DNA of 64,000 nt from Batillaria attramentaria (taxonomy: Eukaryota > Mollusca > Gastropoda > Batillariidae), in NCBI GenBank assembly GCA_018292915.2, contig JACVVK020000317.1, positions 154,501 through 218,500 on the forward strand. Reading direction: 5' to 3'. The position numbers and the translations under genes are program-made. The notes beneath the pieces were generated by a model. The model had not been told where the DNA came from. It did no database searches and saw only the letters and a list, made by a program, of their open reading frames with translations. This document shows, one piece after another, positions 1 to 12,200 of the stretch (its first letter is position 1; every line of letters begins with the position of its first letter).

Positions 1-1349
1 TAAAGACAGTTGCAGTACAGCTATTTTCAATTTTTTTTTAAAGTTCAAATTTTAAAATATACTGTAGAAATCCCAATAGGGAAATTAAATATGCCACCGT
101 AGAGAAAAAGGTGACAGAGTGGCTAGCTGGGGCAGCCCCTCGACACATGGTCACATGGCCTTTTTGGTTCTAAGCATAAATACCCAAATTTGGGTGATAT
201 CGTGTGTTGAGATCTCCTCTTATAGTCAAAACCAGTGGAATGTTTGAGGATTTGGTGAGGCATAATAGGCACAGCATGAAGTACAGTGAATGTCAAAAGG
301 GGATGTGTTGATTTGCTTTCAGACGCTTCAGTCACTCACATCCGTCACCAGCTACATTTTATGTGTACTTATTTTACTCAGTCGTTTTAGGACTGTAACC
401 GTTCGTTGTGTTCATGTTGTCAACCTGTGTTTGTTGAACGTTAACGGAGTTCGTTGTTTGTTGTTGCCAAACTGCTTGTCTATTCATGATCTCGTGTCAA
501 CATTGTCTTTTATCCAACATTGTAACATATTATTTATTGTAAACCATTTCATGTTTTGTGTTATTACATACATACGACGTGTAAGAATGAAGTTTCATCT
601 CTGTTTGACGGTTTTTTTCCTTGTTACATGCTCTGAACACCAAGCAAGGCGCTAAACAGATTCACAGATTTGGTTATTTTTTGTGTGATATGTTTCTTGT
701 GATTATTTAATGCTATGTTTAGTCTAAACCAAACATGGACTGCGGCGGTGAGGGTGCATAATGCACGATTCTGTGTAGTCTATTGTCATACATACAACAC
801 TTGGACTTCTTTACACAATATGGTAAATAACAAAACTAAGTTCCTTATCACCAATGTACGAGACGATTTTCACTTTTTTTTCTGTCTTCTTTGTTGCTTG
901 GATTGATTAGGGTCTCGGTACAAGCAGTGCAATTTTACTTATTATATATTTACACATATGTACGCAAACTGTGTATCTGCCTTCACTGCGCTTCAGTCTT
1001 GCAGTAAAGGCAATACCTTTCTTATGGTCATTTTGTGCATTAATTATGCATGTACCGGTAACCCTGGTAGAGAGATCGATTTCACATACTTACTTTTTCT
1101 GCACACCAGACAAGCAAAGGAGTGTAAACTGCTGATGGTGTCTGTAGGGGCCATTCGTTGAGTTTAAAATGTAGGAATAATTTCAGGTGGAAAGATCTGA
1201 GAAAGAATCTACTGGTAGTTTTACACAAACTACTAGGTTGTCATGAAACAAGTGTACCATCACATTGTAAATGGCAAAAGGCATCAGCGCTCATCAAATC
1301 CCTGCCCATAGGCCCTTGGACGAATGACATTCCTCAAGTCATTAAACTG

Positions 1350-1760
1350 GGATTAAAATCTTCCACCTTTTGGTGGATATCTACCTTTGGCTGAAAGTTT
1401 TTCCTTCACTACAAAAGTGTGTTTCCTCTGAAGCACTTAACAGAATGCTAGAACACACCAAACTGCACAGATTTTAGTCTAATTCTAAACATTTCCTCAA
1501 ATGGAAGAGTTTTCTCCTCTGATACCCTTAAAGTCATTCAAACACGAAAAATGCACAGATTTTAGCCTACACCCCCCCCCCCCCCCCCCAAAAAAAAAAA
1601 AAAAAAAGGAAAAAAAGTTTCCTTCTCTGAAGCACTGAAAATCATGCCAGAATGCACCAGATTGCACAGATTCTGGTCTAAGTGAAAGAAAAGTCTGTGG
1701 AAGTATTTTGCATTTTTTCCCCTTATCCCCGTGAATATTGTTATCTTGTAGGAACGGCCT
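1350..1760 (+). repeat. Dispersed repeat family R, copy 1
   Basis: It opens with a TTAAAATCTTCCACCTTTTG-type motif followed by GGATATCTACCTTTGGCTGAAA. About three loose repeats follow, with the core GCACAGATTTTAGYCTA near 1469, 1552 and 1667. The same ordered motifs occur at 10690-10910 (reverse) and 30205-30320 (forward). No coding capacity is seen, so the class is unknown. Confidence 0.5.
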
Positions 1761-2154
1761 ATTTGTCTCACAAAAACTGATTTTTACAACAGCCTAATAA
1801 ATCCAGTGAAGCTTTTTTCTTAGTACTCAGAACGGTTACTGTTTGCAATATCCGAGTGGAACAGCCTTCGGAGTAATTTGCTCAATCAGATTTTGGAAAT
1901 AATTCTTTTTACATGTAGACACTTTACAATCATATGAAATATTAATATACACAAACATCTACAGTCATTTGAAAAAAAGGTGGAAGCGCTTCTCATATCC
2001 ATAGCTCTTCGGGCTTCTTTTCAGATGACAGCTGTAAACTGATTTTGAGATGCACAGTCTGCTGCCTAGCTTCTGAGTATAAATTGTTTATCATTTCAAA
2101 AATACAAGTTTGATTTTGTTCGGTGTTGCCTGCAATTTGCAAATTTTTTTTTTT

Positions 2155-2375
2155 TTTCAATTCAATAATTCTTTATTGTCCTAAAGAGGAAGCAATACGG
2201 TTGCGGCGTAAAAATAGACAACAACCACATACACAATATTACATGTCCCAATAGTTAAATATATAATCTCACAACGATAACGCACACACACACACACACA
2301 CACGCACGCCCACACGCACACCCACACACACCCACACACACCCACACACACACACGCACGCACACACCCACACTT
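2155..2375 (-). repeat. Retroelement 3' tail (AATTG-type) plus CA tract
   Basis: The segment TTCAATTCAATAATTCTTTATTGTC, read on the minus strand, gives a CAATAAAG...GAATTGAATTG tail. The same tail type is seen at 36366-36400 (+) and 63563-63610 (-). A degenerate CA/CCCACA microsatellite follows at 2281-2373. I interpret it as the 3' end of a non-LTR element of unknown family. Confidence 0.4.
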
Positions 2376-3009
2376 CCTAATTACCCCTCCTAATCTGTTT
2401 TATTTTGCAGTTTTGGTGTATGTAGAGAATTTCCAGGCTGAAACTGGCTGACTCAAAAATGAAGTGATAATTATGAGTGAATCAGATTTGTCTTGGACTA
2501 GACGGTGCATATTTTCTGTAATGTGCCTGTTGTAACTGTTGTATTTATGAAGTCACCATCCTTGTTTTTGTCAAACTGTTTGTTTCACTGTTGAAGTCTG
2601 TGTACATTTAGTTGTTAGGAAATATGCTGCACAACCTCCTTTCGAGAGCTTAGAGGGACAAGCGTCTGTCTCGTTGCTTGAAAAGCATCGAGATAGACGG
2701 TTGTTGCTCCAAGCAGTCGCTTTCTTCTTTTAAACTGTAGCTGAGTTCATGAGCTGTTGAAATGTTCTTCATTTTGTTTTTGTTTTTAATGAAATGTCCA
2801 TTTTTTTGTAATGTTCGATATAATGTCTGCTCAAATCAAAGCTTTGTTTCTTTATAATTTAGACTTTCATACCTATGTTGACTGTGAATACTCGTACCTA
2901 ACAATATGACCAATCTTCTTGTAACAATTGCCTGTTTCTACAGTGAGTGAGCGAAGTGTGTATGACCACTTGGAAACACTAACAGCACAGCTGCATGATG
3001 GAAAGCATA

Positions 3010-3210
3010 GTCTGTCTTACTTACTTAGGCCCTTGGCTCCACGTGGAGCATAGGCCATCGACAACCCTTCGCCATCGCACTCTGTTCTGGGCTAGTCTTG
3101 CCACTCCAGTCCAGTTGGTCCCCTGCTTACATAGCTCTGCCTCAGTGTCCCGCCTCCAGCTGTTGCGAGGCTGGCCTCTCTTCCTTTTCCCCTGCGGGTT
3201 CATAGTCTGT
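3010..3210 (-). mobile_element. Non-LTR retrotransposon C-terminal ORF fragment
   Basis: The minus strand encodes GKRKRGQPRNSWRRD, then a stretch ending LAQNRVRWRRVVDGLCSTW. This closely resembles the basic C-terminal tail found after the reverse transcriptase domain of many animal LINE ORF2 proteins (GKRKRGRPxxTWRR ... LAxxRxxWRxLVxxLC). Only about 60 codons remain, and the rest of the element is absent, so it is a dead 5'-truncated remnant. Confidence 0.65.
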
Positions 3211-3284
3211 CAGTCATACATTAAAAAACACAACTGCCATCTTAAAAAGCACATTTCCATGGCTCGTACTGTGGACGCTTTTTT

Positions 3285-3428
3285 GCAGATGATAATAATA
3301 ATAATAATAATATTTATAGGGCGCCTATCCCCGGGAGGCGAGCTCTAGGCGCCTTACATTCTAAAACCGAAATTTAAAAAAAAAAATCACTCAGTATACA
3401 CTACGTAAGTACAAGTAAAAAGTAAAAG

Positions 3429-3487
<59 letters not shown>
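3285..3487. repeat. ATA/ATT-tailed LINE or SINE 3' end and (CA)n
   Basis: At 3291-3357 an (ATA)n run adjoins GGGCGCCTATCCCCGGGAGG...CTCTAGGCGCC. Read on the minus strand this is a GGCGCC-bearing stem followed by an ATT-rich tail, like the LINE tail at 61040-61110. A pure CA repeat occupies about 3430-3486. Confidence 0.5.
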
Positions 3488-3488
<1 letters not shown>

Positions 3489-5262
3489 GACTGAGTAGAA
3501 ACAATAAGGGATAGGGATAGACAGAGACAGTTAAAAACCAATAACAAGTACCAGTGATAAAACCCAAAACAAAAGGATAGATTGGAATGAGCTAGATAAA
3601 ACCTTAAAAGATAGCAGTGGTGAGGAGGTGAATGTAAGACATTAAAAATGGGACCTTGCGCATTTTGAGGTCACAGCTCATTGGTATGATCGCGCAGATC
3701 AGATGATGGTAGAATGAGTGTTGTGCAGGGCTTCGTATCCATGGGAATAATAATAGGACTGTGTCCCGACTGACCAAAAAAGTACAGGACGTTTGTTTTG
3801 AATATTGTCCATTGTAGTGCATCAGTGTTACGACATACGTCCACCTTGGTTTGAAAGTAATGGGACATTCTGAAAATGTCCGACGCAGACGTGAAGCCCT
3901 GGTTGTGTGTGTGTTGTGGAGGTTTTCTCTGTGGTCATATCGCTTCAGCAACACTCACTTGTTGTAGAGACTAGCGATATACAGTATGACTTATTGTTTT
4001 AGAGATTGGCTGTATAATGACCTATTGCCTCCTGAGGGCAAGGTGTTTGTCCTTATGATTGTATCTTACGGTGTAGCCCACTTACAACAAAAGTTCAGTG
4101 CTTACACGCAAATACAGGTCAGCATCAGAATACATAAACCTCAACTCCCATTGGTGGGCATGGATCCGGTAGGGCCGCAGTTTGATTGGTCCAGTTATTT
4201 GACCGCAGGGGAGGTTTTAGCATCTCATTGTGGATTGCACTGTGGTTTGGGATATGTGGTAGATGCTAGTATCTGACCAGTATATGCCCCATATCAGATT
4301 TCAGTTTGCCTGTCAGAATGTCCCTGGCCATCCGCACGCTGAAAGTTAGATGTAAAACTGAACTTTGCTAATCATTTTTGGTATCCCCTTTGTCATTTTA
4401 TTCAGAAACCTGTGATTATCCGTGGTGAATAGAAGAGATTTTGTTCCCTTTAATGGTCATGCGTGACGCACTTTTTTTTCTTTTTTTTTTTTCCTCTTGG
4501 GGAATCAGGAAGAGAGTGTGACACACATCTCATTTCTGTATCGTGCATGACGGTTTGGTATTTTCTCTGCGTGCTGCATAACAGGAAGTCCTGTTACACT
4601 TTATGTTCCTGCTCGCTAGCCTGCGAATCATGATGACTGTACTTCCTGAAACAAACTAGTGGTCCTTGATTCTGCTCTGCAAAATCTTCCTGGTAGAACT
4701 GGCACAAATTCTGGCTTAGAGTACGCACGCTTTTGGTGTGAGGGGGCTGGCGCTGTGTATTTTTATGATTTTAGGCTGTTGTCACTTTGTATTGTGTGTT
4801 CTGTGGATGTATGAATATTGTTGTACAATGAGATTGTAGAAAGCGTTTATATGTCTAAATATATTTAAATAATCAAACCTTATGAGTATGGTAGTTGTGT
4901 TTTTAATGAAGAATGAGTTAATTACAATAAATAAAACAGAATTTGCAAAGGAATTTTTTCTTTTTGTGTGTGTGTGTGTGTGTGGTAAAATTGCATTCAG
5001 TCAAGACCAGAAAAAACCCCCAGGGGAAATAGTGATAATTAATGTTAAGAAAGATTCAATTTTCTTGTCTTGTACACAGTAATGTAAAGGAAGAATGACC
5101 ACCTTGCTTGGGTCCAGGGAACATAGTACTACATAAGTTACAAAAACAAAACAAAACAAAAAACAATGATCACTTTCGAGTCAGATATACACAAACATCT
5201 CACCACTTGGGATAACAAATCTGCATTCCACAAAATGTGACCAGCCGCTTGTGTAATTGACA
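3488..5262. other. No gene recognised
   Basis: I see no frame with recognisable protein content and no exon-like splice-site pairs in this interval. It contains a short GT run at 4966-4984 and AT-rich sequence. A distant upstream exon of sulfiredoxin or the 3' region of a leftward gene cannot be excluded. Confidence 0.45.
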
Positions 5263-5681
5263 GGGGATTTGGTCTAGTGGTTAAGGCATCCGACTTCGGA
5301 TCCTGAGCTGCCGGGTTCGAGTCCCCGGTGGGCAGGAATATGGTGGGATTTTTCCTTCCCATATCGAGTCTAATCCATGTGCAGACTCGTTTGCGGTGCC
5401 TGTCTCGCCTTCGTGTACACACGCACGCAACATCAAGTGTGCACGCTAAAAATCCCACGTTCATCTTTCGAAGAAGAGTAGGCTGTGGCCGGTGGCGTGG
5501 TAAACTGAAATACTGTCGCACGCACCAGAGTGAATAGCAGGGTGGAGGTTTGCACACAAAGTAGCGCTTAACGGCAGCAGGCTTTCACTGCTTCGTCCTC
5601 CAGCCCTGCGGCGCCGTGAGCATTTCAGCAGAGATGGATATGTGCGCCGAGGAGAAGTCTACCATAAAATAAAATGCCATA
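5263..5681 (+). mobile_element. tRNA-derived SINE, family D
   Basis: The head has RNA polymerase III promoter boxes. The A box is TGGTCTAGTGG at 5270-5280 and the B box is GGTTCGAGTCC near 5313-5323, with tRNA-like spacing. A non-tRNA body of about 330 bp follows and ends in an A-rich tail (ACCATAAAATAAAATG). The copy ends about 100 bp upstream of the sulfiredoxin ATG. A diverged relative lies at 33955-34150. I call it a SINE rather than a tRNA gene because of the long body and the repeated family. Confidence 0.8.
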
Positions 5682-5784
5682 ATTTGCGGTGAATCGTTGC
5701 CTCATGAGGGGAAACCACCCAGGTTGCAGAACAGTCACGGTGACACAACAATTTTCTGTCCAGGATTCTAGGATGTAAACAAGC

Positions 5785-6666
5785 ATGACGAAATTCTTGA
5801 CTTTTCTGAAATGTGGTAGAGGTTTGTCTGCTGCATTTTATTTGTTCAGAACTGTCTTGCTGTCGACAGCTTCACGACTTCAGCCCGAAGCGGCTGGTTC
5901 GCGCAATCACTTGTACATGAAAATGTCGTCTGCTCTGAGCGAAGGATGTGACAGGAATGAGTGTCTTCGCGATGATCTGACGGTCCAAGCCGCACATATT
6001 ACGGAAGTTCACAACGTACCGATGCGAGTTTTGATCCGGCCAATTCCGTCAGTTTTGGATGAGAAAAAAGTCCAGTCGCTTATGGAAACTATACAGGTGT
6101 GCAACAAGAGAACAACTTACAATATCCTTGTTTTCTCAGTGACCACACACACACAGCGAGAGAGAGAGACACACACACACACAGAGCGAGAGAGAGCGAG
6201 CGAGCTCAAGGGCATCTGTATTTTCCAACCCTAGAAGTCTACTACGTGTACTATATATTCCAACTTGTTGCTGCTGAACTACAGATTGTGAAAGTTCGCA
6301 CTGATACCCTCTTTCTGATATTGTTATCAGGACTTTTGCTTGTGTGTGTGTGTGTGTGTGTGTGTGTTCTGCTCACGTTCTTGATGTTGCTGAAAGAATT
6401 GCAGAAAAGATTTAATAACGTGTTGTACAGTGTATTTGTCTTTTTCTTTCCCCAAGGATGAAAACACAAGAGATACTGTGCCGCCAATTGACGTTTTATG
6501 GATAACGGGTAGACAGGGAGGCGACTACTATTATTCCTTTGGAGGCTGTCATCGGTATGAAGCATACAAGCGCCTGAAACTTGAGACCATTCCTTGTAAA
6601 CTGTTCAAGTCTACAATCGACGATCTGAGAGTATACCTCGGTGGTTCTACACCAGACCTTTTGTAA
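5785..6666 (+). CDS. SRXN1: Sulfiredoxin
   Basis: Exons 5785-6096 and 6457-6666 join in phase 0 across a GT-AG intron of 360 bp to give 173 aa. The product reduces the over-oxidised (sulfinic) catalytic cysteine of 2-Cys peroxiredoxins using ATP and a thiol donor. The sulfiredoxin core [18 protein letters not shown] lies at about residues 75-92. The signature SFGGCHR at 131-137 carries the catalytic Cys135. The family ending [13 protein letters not shown] is intact. Compared with the roughly 137-aa human protein there is a longer N-terminus of about 70 residues rich in F, L, R and S. It may be a mitochondrial presequence, with an internal start [10 protein letters not shown] giving a cytosolic form; both points are inference. 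An in-frame TAA lies 9 bases before the chosen ATG. The intron holds CA, GA and GT microsatellites. Confidence 0.95.
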
Positions 6667-6888
6667 ATAGAATCTTAATCTGTTGAAATGGTGTGAATGA
6701 TATGAGTAAAAAACGGGACACAAACCAAGGCATGGCCTGCTTGTGTGTTTTGTGGGAGGGTCTTTGCAGGCAGGATATTCCGTACGTCAGTTTTGAAAGT
6801 GCCGTGGATGTTCAGAATTTCTTTTCAACTTGAATATTCAACAGTGGACAACATTCCAGCATGCAATGATGAAAACAAATGCAGTTTT

Positions 6889-6894
6889 AATAAA
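6889..6894 (+). other. Candidate polyadenylation signal of sulfiredoxin
   Basis: An AATAAA hexamer lies 223 bases after the sulfiredoxin stop codon and is the first canonical signal I see downstream. Cleavage site use cannot be judged from sequence alone. Confidence 0.4.
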
Positions 6895-6899
6895 AATGT

Positions 6900-7939
6900 A
6901 CACAGGTCAAGTCAGTTTGATCAGTGTCACTTTACTTGCCCTCAATTTTATTTTACAAGGAATGTAACATTGTTATGTGTAGGAATCATATCACTGGTCC
7001 AAGCCAAATCTAAAAAATGTTCAACGGCAATTATAAAAGCACAGAACATGAGGTTGGGCAGAGACGATGATATGCACAATATAGGTCTAGTGTCATGCAG
7101 CAGGTCAAAGTAGTGAAAGGACATACAGTTACACGTATTTGCGTATCAAGTTCATGTCACTCCGGCCCTTTAATCAAATGACAGCAGAGGTGATAAGGCA
7201 AACAGAAGTAACAAATCTTGCCCTGCAAAACCACAGCACAATTATTGCAAAAAATAATCCCAATTTATACATATATATGTACAACATCTAGATCAAATGT
7301 AAAAATAATTTAAGTGCAAGTTACAAAATTGCGTAAGTAGTGCACACCAACAGCCGCTCAACCACCTGTCTAGAAATACAAATCTTGCTAAATATGTTTA
7401 GCAAAACCCTGGCAGTAAAGGTGAAAGAGCAAATTCAGACACATGTACAGTGTATCTTTATTATCCCAATTTCTTTCAGTGGCGAAAAACAAAAAACTTA
7501 GACGTGGACACACATATATACACCTGTCTCTCCCTGCGCACAAGCACACACACATGCTTACACCCCCCCCCCCCCCCCCCCCCCACGCACACGTCTGTTT
7601 CATCTGTTTCTAATGGCCGATGGCACAAAAAAGCCTCTCTCTCCTCCTGGTGGTGAACGGAGGGGCCCTGAATCACCTGCCAGAGGGCAGGTACTCAAAA
7701 GCGAATGGCAAGGGTATGGGTAGTGGCCCCTGTGATCTGGGAATCTCAAATGGTCTGCTACACAAACACTGAAAGTGTGGAACAGTTGCGTACGCATCCC
7801 TCACTTCTCACAACATTACACACCCTGTACACAGTCTTCCTGATTATGCACAAGTGTACGTATTTGTACGCACAAAACTCTTAAACTGACACACACTTTT
7901 TGTCCAATCATAATGCTCTATTTGGTAAGTGTTTGGGTT
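6900..7939. other. Intergenic, no gene recognised
   Basis: This is the 3' flank of sulfiredoxin. It holds a C24 homopolymer near 7561-7584 and AT-rich DNA. The short open frames cross simple sequence and show no recognisable protein features. Confidence 0.45.
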
Positions 7940-8190
7940 CCTCGCCTTGTCGATTCGCTATGGTTGACACGCCACAATTCACATATATCTCTCCTACTTG
8001 CATACTGTTGTAAACAACAACAAATGGTTTTGACTTTCATACCAAAAGACCATGCACCCTCAAAATTTACAAAAGGACCCTCAAAAATATGCAGAAAGGG
8101 TGCGAAGGACCCTTGTATTTTCAAACCACAGGGAACTCTGGTATGCAAAAGTGCAGACATTACATACAACATAAAAGCAACAACCAAAAA
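7940..8190 (-). repeat. Dispersed repeat family H, copy 1
   Basis: Read on the minus strand this region translates to a segment containing FLHIFEGPFVNFEGAWSFG then CCCLQQYASRRD. A second copy at 19480-19720, on the opposite strand, gives SLHIFEGPLVSSEGPWSFG then CCCLEKYSSARD. The two share an ordered reading frame but no recognised domain and no long ORF. It may be a fragment of a transposon-encoded protein or a non-coding repeat that is open by chance. Confidence 0.45.
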
Positions 8191-8299
8191 ACCCAGAAAA
8201 TACAATACAGCAGTAATATCACAGCTGAAATTGTGCAGTTGAGGTCCCTCCATTGTTACGTTCATTGGCGTTTCCCCCAAACTTTACAAAATTTTGTGC

Positions 8300-9251
8300 T
8301 ATGAGGTTACTTTCTACACTTACTGGGTTTGGCTGGGACACTCACAAAAATGAGTATTTAGGAAAGTGTAAAGATATAAACCAAGTAAAATAGATATTGT
8401 AAGAGTTGTGATAGAAACCAAATAAAGTGCAAAACATGAGAGATTCTGAAATGACATCTACATGTATTACAGTTCTTCTGTATAACACAACACAAATTTC
8501 ACAAACTTTTTGTCTGACTGAAGTACTCATAAACCTGACTGCACTCTGCCCAGTGTAAAAATCCACTGGAAACAAAACAAAGATCTAAGTCCCATGGAAT
8601 TCACCCTGTCACTTGGAAGTCACCCTGTGAATCAGTATACTGTCACAAAGATGGTGGGTGAGACACTGAAGCCGTTTATAATATATTAAACATATAAAAT
8701 ATAATAAAACTTTATATAAACACAAAACAGACCAATGGCAAAACCCACTGTAAATACAAAGATATCACTACAAGGGACTGCTGAATCCCACCAAACAGTT
8801 CGATTGTCATGCTAAGGAGTTTGTCCTCGCCACTTCCGTTCTAACATATAGCAAGTTTCAGTTTGTTGGAGTGATCCGTTTGGGAGTTTAGAAGGTGGAA
8901 ATGCTCACGTGCAGTTAAAAAGACAAGGAGGAGGACATGGTGATTAAAATGTTAGGTGAGGTTTACAACACTTTCTGTGCATTTCAAGGCCCACTGATGC
9001 AAGATACTATTTCAAGCAGCATTGTTATTAGCCCCACCGGCACACATAGTGTTCAGTGAAGATGGTTGGACACCGAAACTGAAACTATTTTTGTTTTGCT
9101 CCTTGGTTATCGACCAGATATTCAAATTCATGATTTTTTAGTCTAAAGAGCTGTCGAAAAGTTAAGGTCATTACGGTATTGTCTGTTTTGTGCATTTATG
9201 GGTAAAAAGGATGAACTTCAGCCATTGAACAGAAGCAGGTGAATCTAACCA
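8300..9251. other. 3' flank of the first sulfatase gene
   Basis: AT-rich DNA downstream of the sulfatase stop codon, probably 3' UTR and intergenic. I see no canonical polyadenylation hexamer for the minus-strand gene close to the stop and no other gene. Confidence 0.4.
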
Positions 9252-12200
9252 TTACTGCCATGGACCCCAAAATCCACCATGTAGCTTAGGGTCACACTGC
9301 GGATCCGCTGAAGGATACACGGCAGGCACCGCAGTACTGTTATAGTAAGCCAGACGCTGAAGCAGTTGTTTAACGATATCTGGGCGCTCGTCGGCCAGAT
9401 CCACTTCTTCATACGGGTCCGACTGCAGGTTGAACAGCCAGACATTTTTGGTTGGAGCATCGTGGTTTGTCTTAGGCACATACAGGTTGCTGCTAGGTGG
9501 GGGAATCCAGCTGCCGTTGCCTGTGTCAACAAAAAAAAATTGTAATTTTGTACATATATGTATAAGGTTGAGCACAGAATTAAGTATGTATTTATTTATA
9601 CACATTACATTCTCAGAGTGTGTAAAAACACCAATTCTTGCGCACCATAATCCCCCCCCCAAAAAAAAAAACAAAAAAAAAAACAAACAAACAAAAACCC
9701 AACAAAAAAAACCAACAAAAAACCAAATAAAAACCCAGCAACAACAACAACAAAAAACAACAACAAAAAAAAAAACAACTAAAAACAAGACAAAAAACAA
9801 AACAATACAAAAACACACAAAGAAATGGACACACACACACACACAAAGAGAATGACAAGAAAAAGTACATTTACAGATTAAACAAAACGGAATCTGACAG
9901 GTTCTTCCATTTATATCTGACCCAAGCCACATAATTACTGAGCCTAAGAAACTTACTGGGGTCACCAGTGATGAGTTTATACTCCCCCACGCGGATGGCA
10001 GCCCGGGTGCGGGTGTCAAAGATGTCCGGGTACAGGCTGTCTCCTTTGGGTTTATACAGGGGGTCGATGTTGTGCAGGATTTCTTTACGCTGGCTCGCAG
10101 CACCAGAGCTGCAATCAGTGTTACAGAACTCTATGAAAAGGATGAAATAGTAATAATAATAATAACAGGGCTTAAAATGGTTCATGATCCAAAAGGAAGA
10201 AAAGTGTGTAGCATGTAGGGAGTGTTGTAGATGCGTTACGCTGGATGTGTCCGGGGGCATGCTCCCTTGAATATTTTTTGTTGTTTTTTTGCTGTCCCAA
10301 CTCTGCCAGCTCCAGTGGTGTTCCTCCCAGGTCATGGGTGGAACCCTCGGAGGACTCGGAAGCCGGGACAATTTTTATTATGCATGATGATGGAGATGAG
10401 GATGATAGTAAGATGATGCTATGGAGGTCCATGTGGTTTGGGACTGCGGGACAGAGCCGCATTCCACGCTTCCTGTCATAAATATCCCGGCATTAACCAG
10501 GCCCGGGAACTACGGCACCTGCGGTGCCGGCCGTGTAATCATCCACATCATACGACGTGTCAAACGAAGGGAAGCACCCCCAAAGTCGCACCCGTGAAGT
10601 GGGTGAATCTCGGCTGTGTGGCAACAGCCTCCCCATCGGGCCCATAGCACACCCGCTCTGGGTGGGAGCCAACCTAGGTAGAGATATTTTGGATATTTTT
10701 TTAAAGACTAAAATCTGTGGAATCTGATGCATTTTGGCATGATTTTAGGTGCTTCAGAGGAAGAAACACTTCTGGATGGGGGAAACATTTAAGTATTAGG
10801 CCAAAATCTGTGCAGTTTGGTGCATTTTGGTGTGATTTTATGTGCTTCGGAGGAGGAAACACACTTTTGGGGGATGGAAAATCTTTAGCCAAAGGTGGAA
10901 GATTTTAAGCCCCGTAATAATAATAATAATAATGAGTATTTCTGTGACGCCCTCAATCTTGTTGGAACTCAGGGTGCCTTACAATCAACACAGACACGCG
11001 CACAAAATGCCTCACGTACATAAAATGACAAATGCACGATGCAGAGGAGCATACATGTCCTCCCCCCACCCCACCTCTCAGGGCGATTACAATCAACACA
11101 GACACACGCACACAACATGCCTCACGTACATAAAATTACAAACGCACAATACACAGGAGCATACATGTCCCCCCCCCCCCCCCCACCTCTCAGGGCAATT
11201 ACAATCAACACAGACACACACACAACATGCCTCACGTACATAAAATTACAAACGCACGATGCACAGAAGCATACATGTCCTCCCCCCACCCCACCTCTCA
11301 GGGCGCCTTACAATCAACACAGACACACACACAACATGCCTCACATACATAAAATGACAAACGCACGATGCACAGAAGCATACATGTCCTCCCCCCCCCC
11401 CCCCCCCCACCACCACCTCTCAGGGCGCCTTACAATCAACACAGACACACACACAACATGCCTCACGTACATAAAATGCACAATGCACAGGAGCATACAT
11501 GTCCTCCCCCCACCTTATGGTTTTCCACTGGTCAACACCATCAAGAGGTTTGGTTCCGTTCAGCGAACCGCCAGCCACCCGGATCAAGGTAGGAAACCAG
11601 TCCGAGACGTGGATCAGCTCATGGTTCACTGAACCAGGTTTCTGTAGAAGAGGACTGTGGACGAAGCCAACGCCACGCAGGCCTCCCTCCCACAGAGAAA
11701 GTTTCCAGCCTCGCAGCGGCCAGTTGTTTGCTCCAGAGAAGATCTGACCACCATTGTCTGTGTCATACAAAGTAAGATGTAATGTGTCTGGTATTTTGGA
11801 TATTTTTTTTTAAGAAGTAACGGGCCTTGGGGAAAAGGGGAGAGAGAGCGAATGAATAAAATGAACTTTATTTTCCAGTGGAATGCATTTGGCGGTACCC
11901 TGGTCAGTTTTCAATCTGCCATTGGCTAAGAGTGGGGGAGGGGGGGGGGGGGGGTGGTGTTTGAGATTAAAGGATAGGACTGGCAGGTACAGAGTGTGTG
12001 TGTGTGTGTGGGGGGGGGGGGGGGGTACCTGTTTCTGTTTTTTTTTTCTTTTTTAATCTTTTTTTTTCTATCTCTCTTTTTGGTTTAAAAAATCTCTTCA
12101 CTCATTCTGTTACTTTAAAAGATTGTTTATTTAGTTAAAGAAGGGCTTAAAGAGAGATAAAGTCTGAAATATAGCAGAAAAATCTAACATTTATCAAATG

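Larger units (their letters stand above)
1..2990. other. No gene recognised; AT-rich non-coding DNA
   Basis: Short open frames occur on both strands, but none shows a domain, a codon pattern or splice-site closure that I recognise. The stretch could be the 3' UTR or an intron of a gene lying left of the window. It holds the repeat segments listed separately, a C19/A-run near 1571-1607 and a CA-rich tract near 2281-2373. Confidence 0.5.
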